Position numbers and translations under genes: made by a program. From NCBI GenBank assembly GCA_902783785.1, contig CACZSH010000047.1:1-32487 (forward strand): a stretch of 32,487 bases of DNA. The letters run 5' to 3'. Positions within the stretch are counted from its first letter, which is position 1, and each line of letters begins with the position of its first letter. The notes under the pieces were generated by a model, which did not search any database, was not told the DNA's origin, and saw only the letters and a program-made list of their open reading frames with translations. This stretch comes from an uncultured bacterium. GTDB lineage: Bacteria > Cyanobacteriota > Vampirovibrionia > Gastranaerophilales > Gastranaerophilaceae. Shown piece after piece: positions 8,094-16,189 of the stretch.

Positions 8094-9446
8094 ATGATTG
8101 CTGATGAAATAAATCAAGAACGTATAGATGAAATAAAACAAAAAGCTAAAAGAGTAATTGATAATACATGTTTGTATCAATATAAAGGTACTGTATCAAA
8201 ACTTTTAGGTCTAACTGTTGAAGTAAAACTTCCAGGATTAAAAATTGGTGATTTATGTTATATAGAAACAAATACCGGTGAGAAAAAACCTGCCGAAGTT
8301 GCTGCATTTAAAGGCGAAGTGGCTCAATTACTTTTACTTTTGGATGGAAATGGAATAGGTCAAGGTTGCTTGGTATCTTCAACAGGTCAGCCTATTACAA
8401 TTCCTGTCGGGGATTTCTTGCTTGGAAGATTAATTGACCCTATGGGAAATCCAATGGATGGACAACCGCTCAATTTAGAAGGTGCTTCATGGCGAAGTAT
8501 TGAAGGTCCACCTCCGAGCCCTTTTGAAAGACCGATTATTACGGAAATGTTTTCAACTGGGGTAAGAGCTATAGATTCATGTTTAACATTTGGCTGCGGA
8601 CAACGTATGGGGCTATTTGCTGGTTCCGGTGTTGGTAAATCTACGCTTTTGGGTATGATTGCAAGAAATTCTGATGCTGATGTAAACGTAGTTGCTCTAA
8701 TCGGTGAACGTGGTCGTGAGGTAAAGGAATTTATTGAAGATGCACTTGGCCCTGAAGGTATGAAAAAATCTGTTCTTGTTTGTGCAACAGGTGATCAACC
8801 TCCATTGATTCGTCAAAAATGTTTACTTGCGGCGACTGCTGTTTGTGAATATTTTAGAGATCAAGGTAAAAAGGTATTCTTAATGACAGATACAATTACT
8901 CGTTGTGCGATGGCAGGTCGTGAAGTTGGATTGTCATTAGGTGAACCACCTACAATGAAAGGTTATCCTCCGTCAATCTTTTCATGGCTTCAAAAAGTCC
9001 TTGAAAGAGCAGGTAACAGTCCTAAGGGCTCAATTACGGCTTTTTATACAGTACTTATGGAAGGTGATGATATTAATGACCCGATTGTAGATACTGTTCG
9101 TGGTATTACAGATGGTCACATTTTCTTGTCAAGAAAAGTTGCGGAAGCAAACCACTATCCTGCTATTGATGTTTTGGGAAGTATTTCCCGTTTGATGAGT
9201 GCTATTGCATCATCAGAACATAAAGAAGCTGCAGGGAAAATGAGAAAATTGCTTGCTTTGTATAGAGAAAATAAGGACTTAATAGATGTAGGTATGTATC
9301 AGGCAGGTTCAAACCCAAGCCTTGATATTGCTATTGAAATGATGCCTCAAATTAATGCTTTTTTACAACAAAGAACAACTGATATTGTAAGTATGGATAC
9401 AACAATTGATACTTTAATTCAAATGATGGCAAATATAAATATTTAA
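8094..9446 (+). CDS. fliI: FliI-type flagellar export ATPase
   Basis: FliI is the hexameric ATPase at the base of the flagellar type III export apparatus. The protein has a beta-barrel N-terminal domain, then a RecA-like core with Walker A GSGVGKS (177-183; Lys182), the segment VALIGERGREVKEF and the downstream LSRKVAEANHYPAIDVLGSISR, all characteristic of the FliI/YscN family. Length (450) is typical. A virulence-type secretion ATPase (YscN) is the alternative, but rod genes in this window favour the flagellar role. It sits alone among housekeeping genes rather than next to fliH or fliJ. No Shine-Dalgarno is visible, and a strong -10 element ends seven bases before the ATG. Confidence 0.9.
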   Translation: MIADEINQERIDEIKQKAKRVIDNTCLYQYKGTVSKLLGLTVEVKLPGLKIGDLCYIETNTGEKKPAEVAAFKGEVAQLLLLLDGNGIGQGCLVSSTGQPITIPVGDFLLGRLIDPMGNPMDGQPLNLEGASWRSIEGPPPSPFERPIITEMFSTGVRAIDSCLTFGCGQRMGLFAGSGVGKSTLLGMIARNSDADVNVVALIGERGREVKEFIEDALGPEGMKKSVLVCATGDQPPLIRQKCLLAATAVCEYFRDQGKKVFLMTDTITRCAMAGREVGLSLGEPPTMKGYPPSIFSWLQKVLERAGNSPKGSITAFYTVLMEGDDINDPIVDTVRGITDGHIFLSRKVAEANHYPAIDVLGSISRLMSAIASSEHKEAAGKMRKLLALYRENKDLIDVGMYQAGSNPSLDIAIEMMPQINAFLQQRTTDIVSMDTTIDTLIQMMANINI

Positions 9447-9448
9447 GG

Positions 9449-9454
9449 TATAAT
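9449..9454 (+). promoter_or_regulatory. possible -10 element before the NTF2-like gene
   Basis: A perfect TATAAT ends six bases before the ATG at 9461, right after the fliI stop codon. No good -35 is seen. AAGG (9445-9448) is an alternative, distant ribosome-binding site. If active, the promoter would yield a leaderless message. Confidence 0.35.
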
Positions 9455-9460
9455 AAATTT

Positions 9461-10351
9461 ATGAAAAAGATTATTTTAACAATTATATTTCTTCTTTGTT
9501 TTTATCCTCAAGCATTTTGTGCTCAAAAAAATATCTCGCAAAAGGCTAATGATAAAGCTGTAAAGGAAATAAAGGCTGTTTTAACAGAGTATGTCCAATA
9601 TGAAAATAGTAAAAATATTGAAGGTATAAAGCGTCTTCATGCTGATAATTATATGACAGTTGATGCTATGCCTAAAAAAGTTTATCTTGATATTTTAGAT
9701 AAAACATGGAAAAAATATGACGATATAAAACAAGAATTGAAGATAAATAATATTGATATAAATGGAAATTATGCGATAGTAGAAGTTACAGAATTCTTAA
9801 ATGGTACAACATCTGAAATGATTGATGATAAATCCGTAGCCGGTAAATTAGATAGTGTATCTCATATCGTTTATTATATGGAAAAAACTCAAAATCAATG
9901 GAAGTTTGTATCTGATTATGTAATTGATGAACAAACTACTTTAGCTTTTGAAAAAGCAAAAGATTTAGATATCTTGTTTACTACTCCAAATAGGGTTTTA
10001 GCAGGTAGAGAGTATGTTGCAACATTTAATGTAAAAGGTGTTCCGAGAGATTCTTTTGTAGTTGCTACTATCGGTCAAGAAAAAATTATTTATCCTCATA
10101 AAAATGCAGAAGAAGTTTATAGAAAAGTTTCTCAAGACGGAATATTAGAAAGAGTTTTTAAATCAAATAAAGATAATCTAAATGAGTATGCTGTTGTTAC
10201 ATATTGTATTACAAAGCCTATTTTAAATAAAAATAAACAAATTGAAACTTTGTTAACAGGTGTTGGTTATATTATAAATAGAGTTAATGTAGTTCCGGAA
10301 AACAAATTTATTACAATAACAGAAGATGGCAAGAAAGAAACGAAAATCTAA
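9461..10351 (+). CDS. exported protein with NTF2-like domain
   Basis: This 296-residue product starts with a signal peptide (MKKIILTIIFLLCFYPQAFC, processing near residue 21; a Cys at 20 could also suggest a lipoprotein, though the lipobox is poor). Residues of about 30-165 look like an NTF2/SnoaL-type alpha+beta domain: a first helix with YENSKNIEGI, the DNYMTVD turn, then alternating strands ending in QNQWKFVSDYV. The C-terminal part (about 175-290) looks like a beta-rich domain of unknown type. Such domains bind small ligands or act as structural modules, so no reaction is claimed. The gene overlaps lspA by 26 nt. Confidence 0.7.
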   Translation: MKKIILTIIFLLCFYPQAFCAQKNISQKANDKAVKEIKAVLTEYVQYENSKNIEGIKRLHADNYMTVDAMPKKVYLDILDKTWKKYDDIKQELKINNIDINGNYAIVEVTEFLNGTTSEMIDDKSVAGKLDSVSHIVYYMEKTQNQWKFVSDYVIDEQTTLAFEKAKDLDILFTTPNRVLAGREYVATFNVKGVPRDSFVVATIGQEKIIYPHKNAEEVYRKVSQDGILERVFKSNKDNLNEYAVVTYCITKPILNKNKQIETLLTGVGYIINRVNVVPENKFITITEDGKKETKI

Positions 10352-10844
10352 TAAAGTAGAAAAAATAGTTGAATCGTCAATTACCGGTAAGATGGTATAT
10401 CTTATTGTTACTTTGGTATTTTTTATTGCGGCAAATATGTATTTGACAGATTTATTGTTGGATGAAATCGAATTAGGTTTGTCTGTTGCAAATCCTGTAT
10501 TTATATTAAAATATGTTCAAAATACCGGTGCTGCATTTAGTGTTTTAGAAAATTATCCGTATGCAATTATTGCAATTTCTGTGATAGCCTTAATTGTTGT
10601 TTTGGTATATACAATAAATAATCTTCAAACTTTATCTATGAAGGCAATTTTTTGTTTTTCTTTATTAATGTCCGGTATATTTTGTAATTTGTACGAACGG
10701 ATATTTTTTGGATATGTTAGAGATTTTATTTACTTAAATTTTATAGATTTTCCTATTTTTAATTTTTCCGATATTGCAATAAATGTTGCAGTTTTGGGTA
10801 TAATAATTTTATTATTGAGAAAAGATATTTTGAAGAATATATAA
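10326..10844 (+). CDS. lspA: lipoprotein signal peptidase (signal peptidase II) with Glu at first catalytic Asp
   Basis: LspA cleaves signal peptides from diacylglyceryl-modified prolipoproteins in the inner membrane. The 172-residue protein has four membrane segments, the conserved VQNTGAAFSVL motif and FNFSD carrying the second catalytic Asp (Asp149). The usual GNxxDR motif reads CNLYER, so the first catalytic Asp is Glu124 (codon GAA at 10695-10697) and the preceding Gly is Cys. The basic N-terminus (ARKKRKSNK) is longer than usual. It may be active with Glu or impaired; the sequence cannot decide. The start overlaps the preceding gene, and rluD-like follows after one base. Confidence 0.9.
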   Translation: MARKKRKSNKVEKIVESSITGKMVYLIVTLVFFIAANMYLTDLLLDEIELGLSVANPVFILKYVQNTGAAFSVLENYPYAIIAISVIALIVVLVYTINNLQTLSMKAIFCFSLLMSGIFCNLYERIFFGYVRDFIYLNFIDFPIFNFSDIAINVAVLGIIILLLRKDILKNI

Positions 10845-10845
10845 T

Positions 10846-11754
10846 ATGGAATATTTAATAGAAGAAACTGACGAACATAAGCGTCTTGATAAATTTGTAA
10901 GTGAAATGTTTGAGGATGTTTCAAGAAATACTGTTCAAGATGCTATCAAAAATGGTCTAATTAAGGTTAATGGAAATATAAAAAAATCCTCTTATGTTCT
11001 AAAAGAACTTGATAAAGTTCAATTTGATGATGATATTTTTGAAATAAAGCCTTTAAATGCCGAAAGAATTCCTTTGCAGATAGAATATGAAGATGAAAAT
11101 ATGCTTGTTGTTAACAAGCCTTCCGGCATGTTGACTCATCCTGCAGGAAAAGAAAAAACTGGAACGCTTGTTAATGCTCTTTTGAATTATTGTCCTGATA
11201 TGTTATCTGATATTGGCGGTGAATTTAGAAAAGGTATTGTTCATAGATTAGATAGAAATACTTCAGGATTATTAATGGTTGCAAAAAATAACAAAACACA
11301 TGAATTTTTGCAAGAACAAATAAAAACAAAAACTGCTATCAGAAAATATTATGCAGTTGTAAAAGGTATAATGGATTCTGATAACGGTACAATAAACAAG
11401 CCTATAGGAAGAAATCTTAAAAACCCTCAAAGAATGGATATAGTTGAAGGTGGAAGAGAAAGCATAACTAATTTTAAAGTGTTGGAAAGATTTAAAGAAT
11501 ATACTTTTGTAGAACTTGAATTAAAAACAGGCAGAACTCATCAAATTAGAGTTCACATGTCATCAATAGGTCATCCTGTTATGAATGATACTTTGTATGG
11601 TGCAGGCATGTCTAAAGTTCATACTCAAGAACAGGTTTTAATGGCGTATTCTCTAACCTTTACAAAGCCTTTTTCTGATGAGATAATAAATATACAAATT
11701 GATTATGATGAAAAATTAAAACGAGTATTAAATTATTTAAGGAGTAAAAATTGA
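10846..11754 (+). CDS. RluA/RluD-family 23S rRNA pseudouridine synthase
   Basis: These enzymes isomerise uridines in large-subunit rRNA or tRNA. An N-terminal S4 RNA-binding domain (about 1-65) precedes the catalytic domain, which carries the signature GIVHRLDRNTSGLLMVAK with catalytic Asp136. A further family motif, GRTHQIRVH, is present near residue 225. The length of 302 is normal. RluD (helix 69 of 23S rRNA) is the most likely specificity, and pairing with lspA just upstream is common in bacteria. RluC or another RluA-type specificity cannot be excluded. Its stop TGA overlaps the TTG start of the next gene. Confidence 0.93.
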   Translation: MEYLIEETDEHKRLDKFVSEMFEDVSRNTVQDAIKNGLIKVNGNIKKSSYVLKELDKVQFDDDIFEIKPLNAERIPLQIEYEDENMLVVNKPSGMLTHPAGKEKTGTLVNALLNYCPDMLSDIGGEFRKGIVHRLDRNTSGLLMVAKNNKTHEFLQEQIKTKTAIRKYYAVVKGIMDSDNGTINKPIGRNLKNPQRMDIVEGGRESITNFKVLERFKEYTFVELELKTGRTHQIRVHMSSIGHPVMNDTLYGAGMSKVHTQEQVLMAYSLTFTKPFSDEIINIQIDYDEKLKRVLNYLRSKN

Positions 11755-12047
11755 AAATTTTATTTAAATTAATAACAATATCACTATTAGCTGTAATTGG
11801 ATATTTGATATATACAACTCATAGTAAAATGATTGCACTAACAGGTGCGATTGGTTTATTTGCCGGTATATTTTATATGCAATCTTTTATTTTTGTTTTG
11901 AATGATAAAATAAAAAGTTATAAACGACAAGTAGAAAAAATTGATATATCTGACAGCGAAAATTCTTCAAAAGTAGAAGTTTTGGAACAAAAAATAGTTG
12001 TACTTGAAAAAGCTTTAAAAAATGCTCTTGAAAATAACAATAACTAA
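11751..12047 (+). CDS. small membrane protein with C-terminal coiled coil
   Basis: A 98-residue protein starting at TTG, supported by AAGGAG at 11739-11744 and a 4-nt overlap with the stop of the rluD-like gene. Two hydrophobic segments (about 4-21 and 26-48) are followed by a charged helix with heptad-like Leu and Val (VEVLEQKIVVLEKALKNAL), a probable cytoplasmic coiled coil. This two-helix-plus-coiled-coil plan is like LapA/DUF1049 proteins, but no specific motif proves it. Translational coupling ties it to the upstream gene, and yidC follows after 79 nt. Confidence 0.75.
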   Translation: MKILFKLITISLLAVIGYLIYTTHSKMIALTGAIGLFAGIFYMQSFIFVLNDKIKSYKRQVEKIDISDSENSSKVEVLEQKIVVLEKALKNALENNNN

Positions 12048-12053
12048 GTTGAT

Positions 12054-12081
12054 TTGACTTATGGGTATTTTTGGGTTATTT
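12054..12081 (+). promoter_or_regulatory. weak candidate promoter before yidC
   Basis: TTGACT (12054-12059) is followed 16 bp later by TTATTT (12076-12081). The -35 is good but the -10 is poor. GAGGAT shortly before the ATG at 12127 is the probable ribosome-binding site. Confidence 0.3.
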
Positions 12082-12126
12082 TAAACAAAGTTAGATTAGG
12101 GAAACATAAGATTTGAGGATATAAAA

Positions 12127-13209
12127 ATGGATTTTGTAACTTTAATGATAAAATTGTTAAAATCGCTATCTGTAGTTGGCGGTTTTGGTGTTGGAATTAT
12201 TTTATTAACAATAGTAATAAGAGCTTTAATGTGGCCTTTGGGAGTGTCTCAACAGCGTTCAATGCGTATAATGCAAACATTACAGCCTAAAATGAAAGCT
12301 ATTCAAGACAGATATAAAAACGATCCTCAATTAATGCAAAAGAAAATGATGGATTTTTATAAGGAACATAAGTTTAATCCTATGGCAGGATGCTTTCCTT
12401 TATTAATTCAAATGCCTATATTCATTTTGTTATATACATCTTTAATGAGTCCGCAATTTATTTCAATGGCGGGTGATACATCATTTTTGTTTATAAAAAG
12501 ACTTGATGCAACTTTAAAAACTAATGCAGGTATATCAAATGACGGTGTGATGGGTGTTTCAAAATATGATACATTTATGTTAAATAAAACCGCAAAAGTT
12601 TATTTCAATGACGGTACTGTTGAAGATGCGGTAAAAATTGAAAAACCTAATAAGGCTTTGAGTGTTCAAGGTGATATAATTCCTGATCAACCTATTGATT
12701 TTAAAATTAGTTTAGATAGTTTGGATTTGAAATTCTCTAAACTTGATAAAATAGAAAAGGCAGAAGTAAAAGTAACAAATATGCAGACAAAAGAATCAGA
12801 GGATGCAACTTTTGTTAGAAAAGATGGTATTTTGATGACAGAAATGCCTTCAAAAGCTGTTAAAAACAGTTTTCACTATGATGTATTGTTGTTAATCGTA
12901 TTATTTGGTTTGACAATGGTGTTCAGCCAAAAGGTAATGATGGCAACAAATAAAAATGCTCCGCAAGATCCTGCTCAACAAGCAATGCAAAAATCTATGA
13001 ATACATTTATGCCGATTATGTTAACAGCAACATTCGTATTTATTCCTATTCCGGCAGGGGTTTTGTTGTATCTTGTTGTTTCTAATCTTTTCCAAGTATT
13101 CCAAACAGTTGTTATTAATAAACAAATAGATAAAGAAGAAGAAGCTAAAAAACAAAAGATTGACGATGACGTTGTTGCAAAGGCTAAAAAAATAGAACCA
13201 AAAGAATAA
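12127..13209 (+). CDS. yidC: YidC/Alb3/Oxa1-family membrane insertase
   Basis: YidC inserts and folds inner-membrane proteins, alone or with SecYEG. The first core helix carries the conserved groove arginine (Arg32 in TIVIRALMWPL). The cytoplasmic helical hairpin follows (about 40-85), then the helix containing FPLLIQMPIFILLY (90-103), and later helices from about 255 onward, with a basic and acidic tail. Between the second and third core helices lies a long extracytoplasmic region (about 108-250) much larger than in proteobacterial YidC, resembling the insertion found in cyanobacterial homologues. There is no large N-terminal periplasmic domain. It precedes queA by four bases. Confidence 0.93.
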   Translation: MDFVTLMIKLLKSLSVVGGFGVGIILLTIVIRALMWPLGVSQQRSMRIMQTLQPKMKAIQDRYKNDPQLMQKKMMDFYKEHKFNPMAGCFPLLIQMPIFILLYTSLMSPQFISMAGDTSFLFIKRLDATLKTNAGISNDGVMGVSKYDTFMLNKTAKVYFNDGTVEDAVKIEKPNKALSVQGDIIPDQPIDFKISLDSLDLKFSKLDKIEKAEVKVTNMQTKESEDATFVRKDGILMTEMPSKAVKNSFHYDVLLLIVLFGLTMVFSQKVMMATNKNAPQDPAQQAMQKSMNTFMPIMLTATFVFIPIPAGVLLYLVVSNLFQVFQTVVINKQIDKEEEAKKQKIDDDVVAKAKKIEPKE

Positions 13210-13213
13210 AGTT

Positions 13214-14254
13214 ATGTTAGTGTCAGAATTTGATTATAATTTACCGGAAGAATTAATCGCTCAAACTCCAAGTGAAAAGCGCGAAAATTCTCGAATGATG
13301 GTTCTGGATAGAGCTGGCCATAAATTTTATCACAAGCATTTTTACGATATTGTTGAATACTTAGATGAAAATTATATTCTTGTCTTAAATAATACAAAAG
13401 TTATTCCTGCAAGACTCTATGGACACAAGGATACTGGTGCATTAATTGAAATATTTTTGCTTAAAGATTGTGGAAATAAAACTTGGGAAGCTTTAATTAA
13501 GCCTTCTAAAAGAATAAAGTCAGGTATGGAAATTAAAATAGCTGATTGTCTTTCTGCTAAAGCTTTAGAAAATTTAGGTGATGGAAAATGGCTTATTGAA
13601 CTTATTTATGACGGAATTTTATATGAAATTCTTGATAAAGTGGGAAACATTCCGCTTCCTCCATATATTGAAAGAAAAATGACGGATGATGAGAGAAAAT
13701 CTCTTGATTATGATCGTTATCAAACGGTTTATGCCAAGCATGAAGGTTCTGTTGCAGCTCCTACTGCAGGATTACATTTTACACAAGATATTTTAGAAAG
13801 ACTTAAAAATAAAGGTGTTGAGATAGCTTACGTTAATTTAACCGTCGGCTTGGGAACATTTAGACCTGTTAAATGTGAAAATATACTTGATCATAAAATG
13901 GATTCTGAGGAATTTGAAATATCTCAAGAAACAGCAGATATAATTAACAGAGCAAAAGCACAAGGTAAAAAATTGGTTGCCGTCGGTACAACTTCTGTTC
14001 GTACACTTGAAACAGCTTATCAACAATTTGGTGAAATTAAGGCTTGCAAATCATCATCAAGACTTTTTATTTATCCGCCTTATGAATTTAAGGTTGTTGA
14101 TAATTTAATAACTAATTTTCATCTTCCAAAATCAACTTTACTAATGCTTGTAAGTGCTTTAGCAGGAAAAGATTTTATATTTAATGCTTACAAATCAGCG
14201 ATTGAAGAAAAATATCGCTTTTATTCTTATGGCGATTGTATGTATATATCTTAA
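13214..14254 (+). CDS. queA: S-adenosylmethionine:tRNA ribosyltransferase-isomerase (queuosine pathway)
   Basis: QueA transfers and isomerises the ribosyl part of S-adenosylmethionine onto preQ1 at position 34 of tRNAs, giving epoxyqueuosine. Family motifs are clear: an N-terminal FDYNLPEELIAQTP, then VLNNTKVIPARLYG, GSVAAPTAGLHFT, VGLGTFRPV and, near the end, NFHLPKSTLLMLVSAL. The length of 346 residues matches the family. It follows yidC by four bases and ends three bases from the stop codon of the convergent ligase gene. No terminator is seen between them, so transcripts probably overlap. Confidence 0.97.
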   Translation: MLVSEFDYNLPEELIAQTPSEKRENSRMMVLDRAGHKFYHKHFYDIVEYLDENYILVLNNTKVIPARLYGHKDTGALIEIFLLKDCGNKTWEALIKPSKRIKSGMEIKIADCLSAKALENLGDGKWLIELIYDGILYEILDKVGNIPLPPYIERKMTDDERKSLDYDRYQTVYAKHEGSVAAPTAGLHFTQDILERLKNKGVEIAYVNLTVGLGTFRPVKCENILDHKMDSEEFEISQETADIINRAKAQGKKLVAVGTTSVRTLETAYQQFGEIKACKSSSRLFIYPPYEFKVVDNLITNFHLPKSTLLMLVSALAGKDFIFNAYKSAIEEKYRFYSYGDCMYIS

Positions 14255-14257
14255 ATT

Positions 14258-15574
14258 TTAAAATTTTTCTTCAAAAAGTTTAATTCTTAAAACTGCACAC
14301 ATTATCCAGAAAATAATTTGTATTTGAGGTCTGAAAAATACAGTATCTACTAATCCGTGTACCATAACTCCGATTATGCTTAAAAGCCCTGCCGATATTA
14401 AAATGATGTCGTAAATATTGTTTGAATTTAAAATAAATTTTATTCCATTAGAAAGAATAATATATAGAAATGCGATAAATGCAACAAGAGCAAAAATACC
14501 GCTTTCTACTGCTGTTTCAAGGAATATATTGTAGCAGCTTAAAGCATCAAAGCCTGTTTTCATATATAATCCGTAAATCTCTCTAAAGTTTTGATTGCCG
14601 CAGCCGATACCTAAGAGCCAGTTATCTGCAAACATTTTTAGAGATGCTTGATAAACATTAAATCTAAATGAATTTGAACTATCCTGTCTCATTATAAATA
14701 TTGACAAAAATCTCATTCTGACAGATTGCAAAGAAAGTATTACAATGGCAGAAAGCGAACAAATAAAACCTAAAACTGATAAATAGATTTTTTTGTAATT
14801 TTGCCATAAAAATTTTGCTGATATTAAAATAATTCCGAAAAGAATTGATAAAAGCGCTAAATAAGCTCCTCTGCAACCTGTGCAAATTATTGCCCACGAA
14901 CATATAGCAGATAAAATTAATGTTAAAATTCCTGTTTTATAGTGTTTTTGAACTAAAAGATATGCACAAATTCCATATAGGACAGGTATACATACTATTA
15001 AAAATCCGGCAAGAAGATTTGGATTATATGGTTGTAATGTTCCATAAACCCTTGTCATAACTTCTTCAGGTCTTAAATAACTAACATCTTGCCAAGTTAA
15101 ATTTGTATTTGTGGGAATAGTATTTTGAAATATTGCATAAATTGATTCAAAACTCAAGATTGATACAATTGTCAAAAGAATAGATTTTATTTTGTTTTTG
15201 TTGCTGTTTAAATAATGTACAAGTGCAAGATAAAAACCTAGGTAAGTACAAGTTTTTAAAAAACCTTTTAAGCTTAAATAAAAAAGGCTTGAACCCGCTA
15301 AGCTAATTACTACAAAAATAAAATATACCAGTAATGCTATATCAATATTTTTCGTTTTAGTAATTTCATCTTTTTGTACAAAAAGCTTTATTGCTGTTAA
15401 AAATATTACAATTAAACTTAAGAATCCTATTGTATCTGTTGTACAAAATAACGTTGAAACAAGTGTGGTAATTATAAAAAATAAAATTATATTATTTAAA
15501 TTTTTTATAATAAAACTGTTTTCACTGATATATTCACATTTTTCTCTTGAAAAAGTAATTATTTTGTCAAACAT
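14258..15574 (-). CDS. O-antigen ligase/IctB-family polytopic membrane protein
   Basis: A 438-residue membrane protein with about ten to twelve hydrophobic segments. It carries the O-antigen ligase (Wzy_C) core, with the segment TGCRGAYLALLSI and the large loop FRFNVYQASLKMF, LLGIGCGNQNF and ALSCYNIFLETAVESG. The motif GTLQPYNPNLLAGFL and this loop closely resemble the cyanobacterial IctB family, once called bicarbonate transporters but belonging to the ligase/polymerase superfamily. A role in joining or polymerising envelope polysaccharide is likelier here, given the sugar kinase in the same operon. It starts 11 nt after the DUF4330-like gene and converges on queA. Confidence 0.85.
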   Translation of the reverse strand: MFDKIITFSREKCEYISENSFIIKNLNNIILFFIITTLVSTLFCTTDTIGFLSLIVIFLTAIKLFVQKDEITKTKNIDIALLVYFIFVVISLAGSSLFYLSLKGFLKTCTYLGFYLALVHYLNSNKNKIKSILLTIVSILSFESIYAIFQNTIPTNTNLTWQDVSYLRPEEVMTRVYGTLQPYNPNLLAGFLIVCIPVLYGICAYLLVQKHYKTGILTLILSAICSWAIICTGCRGAYLALLSILFGIILISAKFLWQNYKKIYLSVLGFICSLSAIVILSLQSVRMRFLSIFIMRQDSSNSFRFNVYQASLKMFADNWLLGIGCGNQNFREIYGLYMKTGFDALSCYNIFLETAVESGIFALVAFIAFLYIILSNGIKFILNSNNIYDIILISAGLLSIIGVMVHGLVDTVFFRPQIQIIFWIMCAVLRIKLFEEKF

Positions 15575-15585
15575 TGCCCTTTGCC

Positions 15586-16158
15586 TTAAGTAATACTGTC
15601 CGGAGATTTTTTCACTTCTTTATCTTCTTCGGTATTTTGATTTTTTTCTTCCTCGTTTAGTATTTGAATATCTGAAATAACTCCGTTAAATCTGTAATTT
15701 TTACCTTCAATAGTAACAGGAATACCTATTTTTATTTTATTTCCGCCAACTACAGCACCATCTTTAGTTATTTTTGCTGTGTCAACTATTGTTAGTAAAA
15801 TGTCATAAGAAAAAGCTTGTGATGCATCATCTACCATTGTAAACGGTTCTTTTCCTTTTATATTGGGTAATATTATTTTTTTTGTATCAAATTTAACATC
15901 AACAACATCAAGATCTTTATAAGGAACATTTCTTATTGTTAAAAATGTTTTTTCTCCAGATTTCATAGGTAGTTCGTTACTTGTTATTGTAACGCTTCTT
16001 AAAAATACTTGAAATCCTATCTTAGAAGTTGCTTCTATTTGATTTCCAGCGGTTTGTCTTACGTGTGAAAATGTTAAAAATCCAACTATTATTGCCGTTA
16101 ATATGCCAACAGCTATTATCCAATCAATTGTTTTGATTTCTTTTAATTTTGCTATCAT
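15586..16158 (-). CDS. DUF4330-like single-pass membrane protein
   Basis: This 190-residue protein has one N-terminal membrane helix (about 12-30, DWIIAVGILTAIIVGFL) and an extracytoplasmic beta-rich domain. It ends in a charged Glu, Lys and Asn-rich tail. The spacing of RNVPYKDLDVVDV, GAVVGGNKIKIG and GKNYRFNGVISDI recalls DUF4330, a family I associate with cyanobacteria and some Firmicutes and whose role is unknown. The start has a strong ribosome-binding site (AAGGAG on the minus strand). It lies between the sugar kinase and the ligase, so a supporting role in polysaccharide export or assembly is a fair inference. Confidence 0.7.
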   Translation of the reverse strand: MIAKLKEIKTIDWIIAVGILTAIIVGFLTFSHVRQTAGNQIEATSKIGFQVFLRSVTITSNELPMKSGEKTFLTIRNVPYKDLDVVDVKFDTKKIILPNIKGKEPFTMVDDASQAFSYDILLTIVDTAKITKDGAVVGGNKIKIGIPVTIEGKNYRFNGVISDIQILNEEEKNQNTEEDKEVKKSPDSIT

Positions 16159-16189
16159 ATTTCGCTCCTTTTTCTAGTGTTATTGATTT

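Noticed and set aside
14391-14398. GCCGATAT, a sigma-28-like -10 on the plus strand
   Set aside because: No -35 match at the right distance and it lies within the opposite-strand IctB-like gene.
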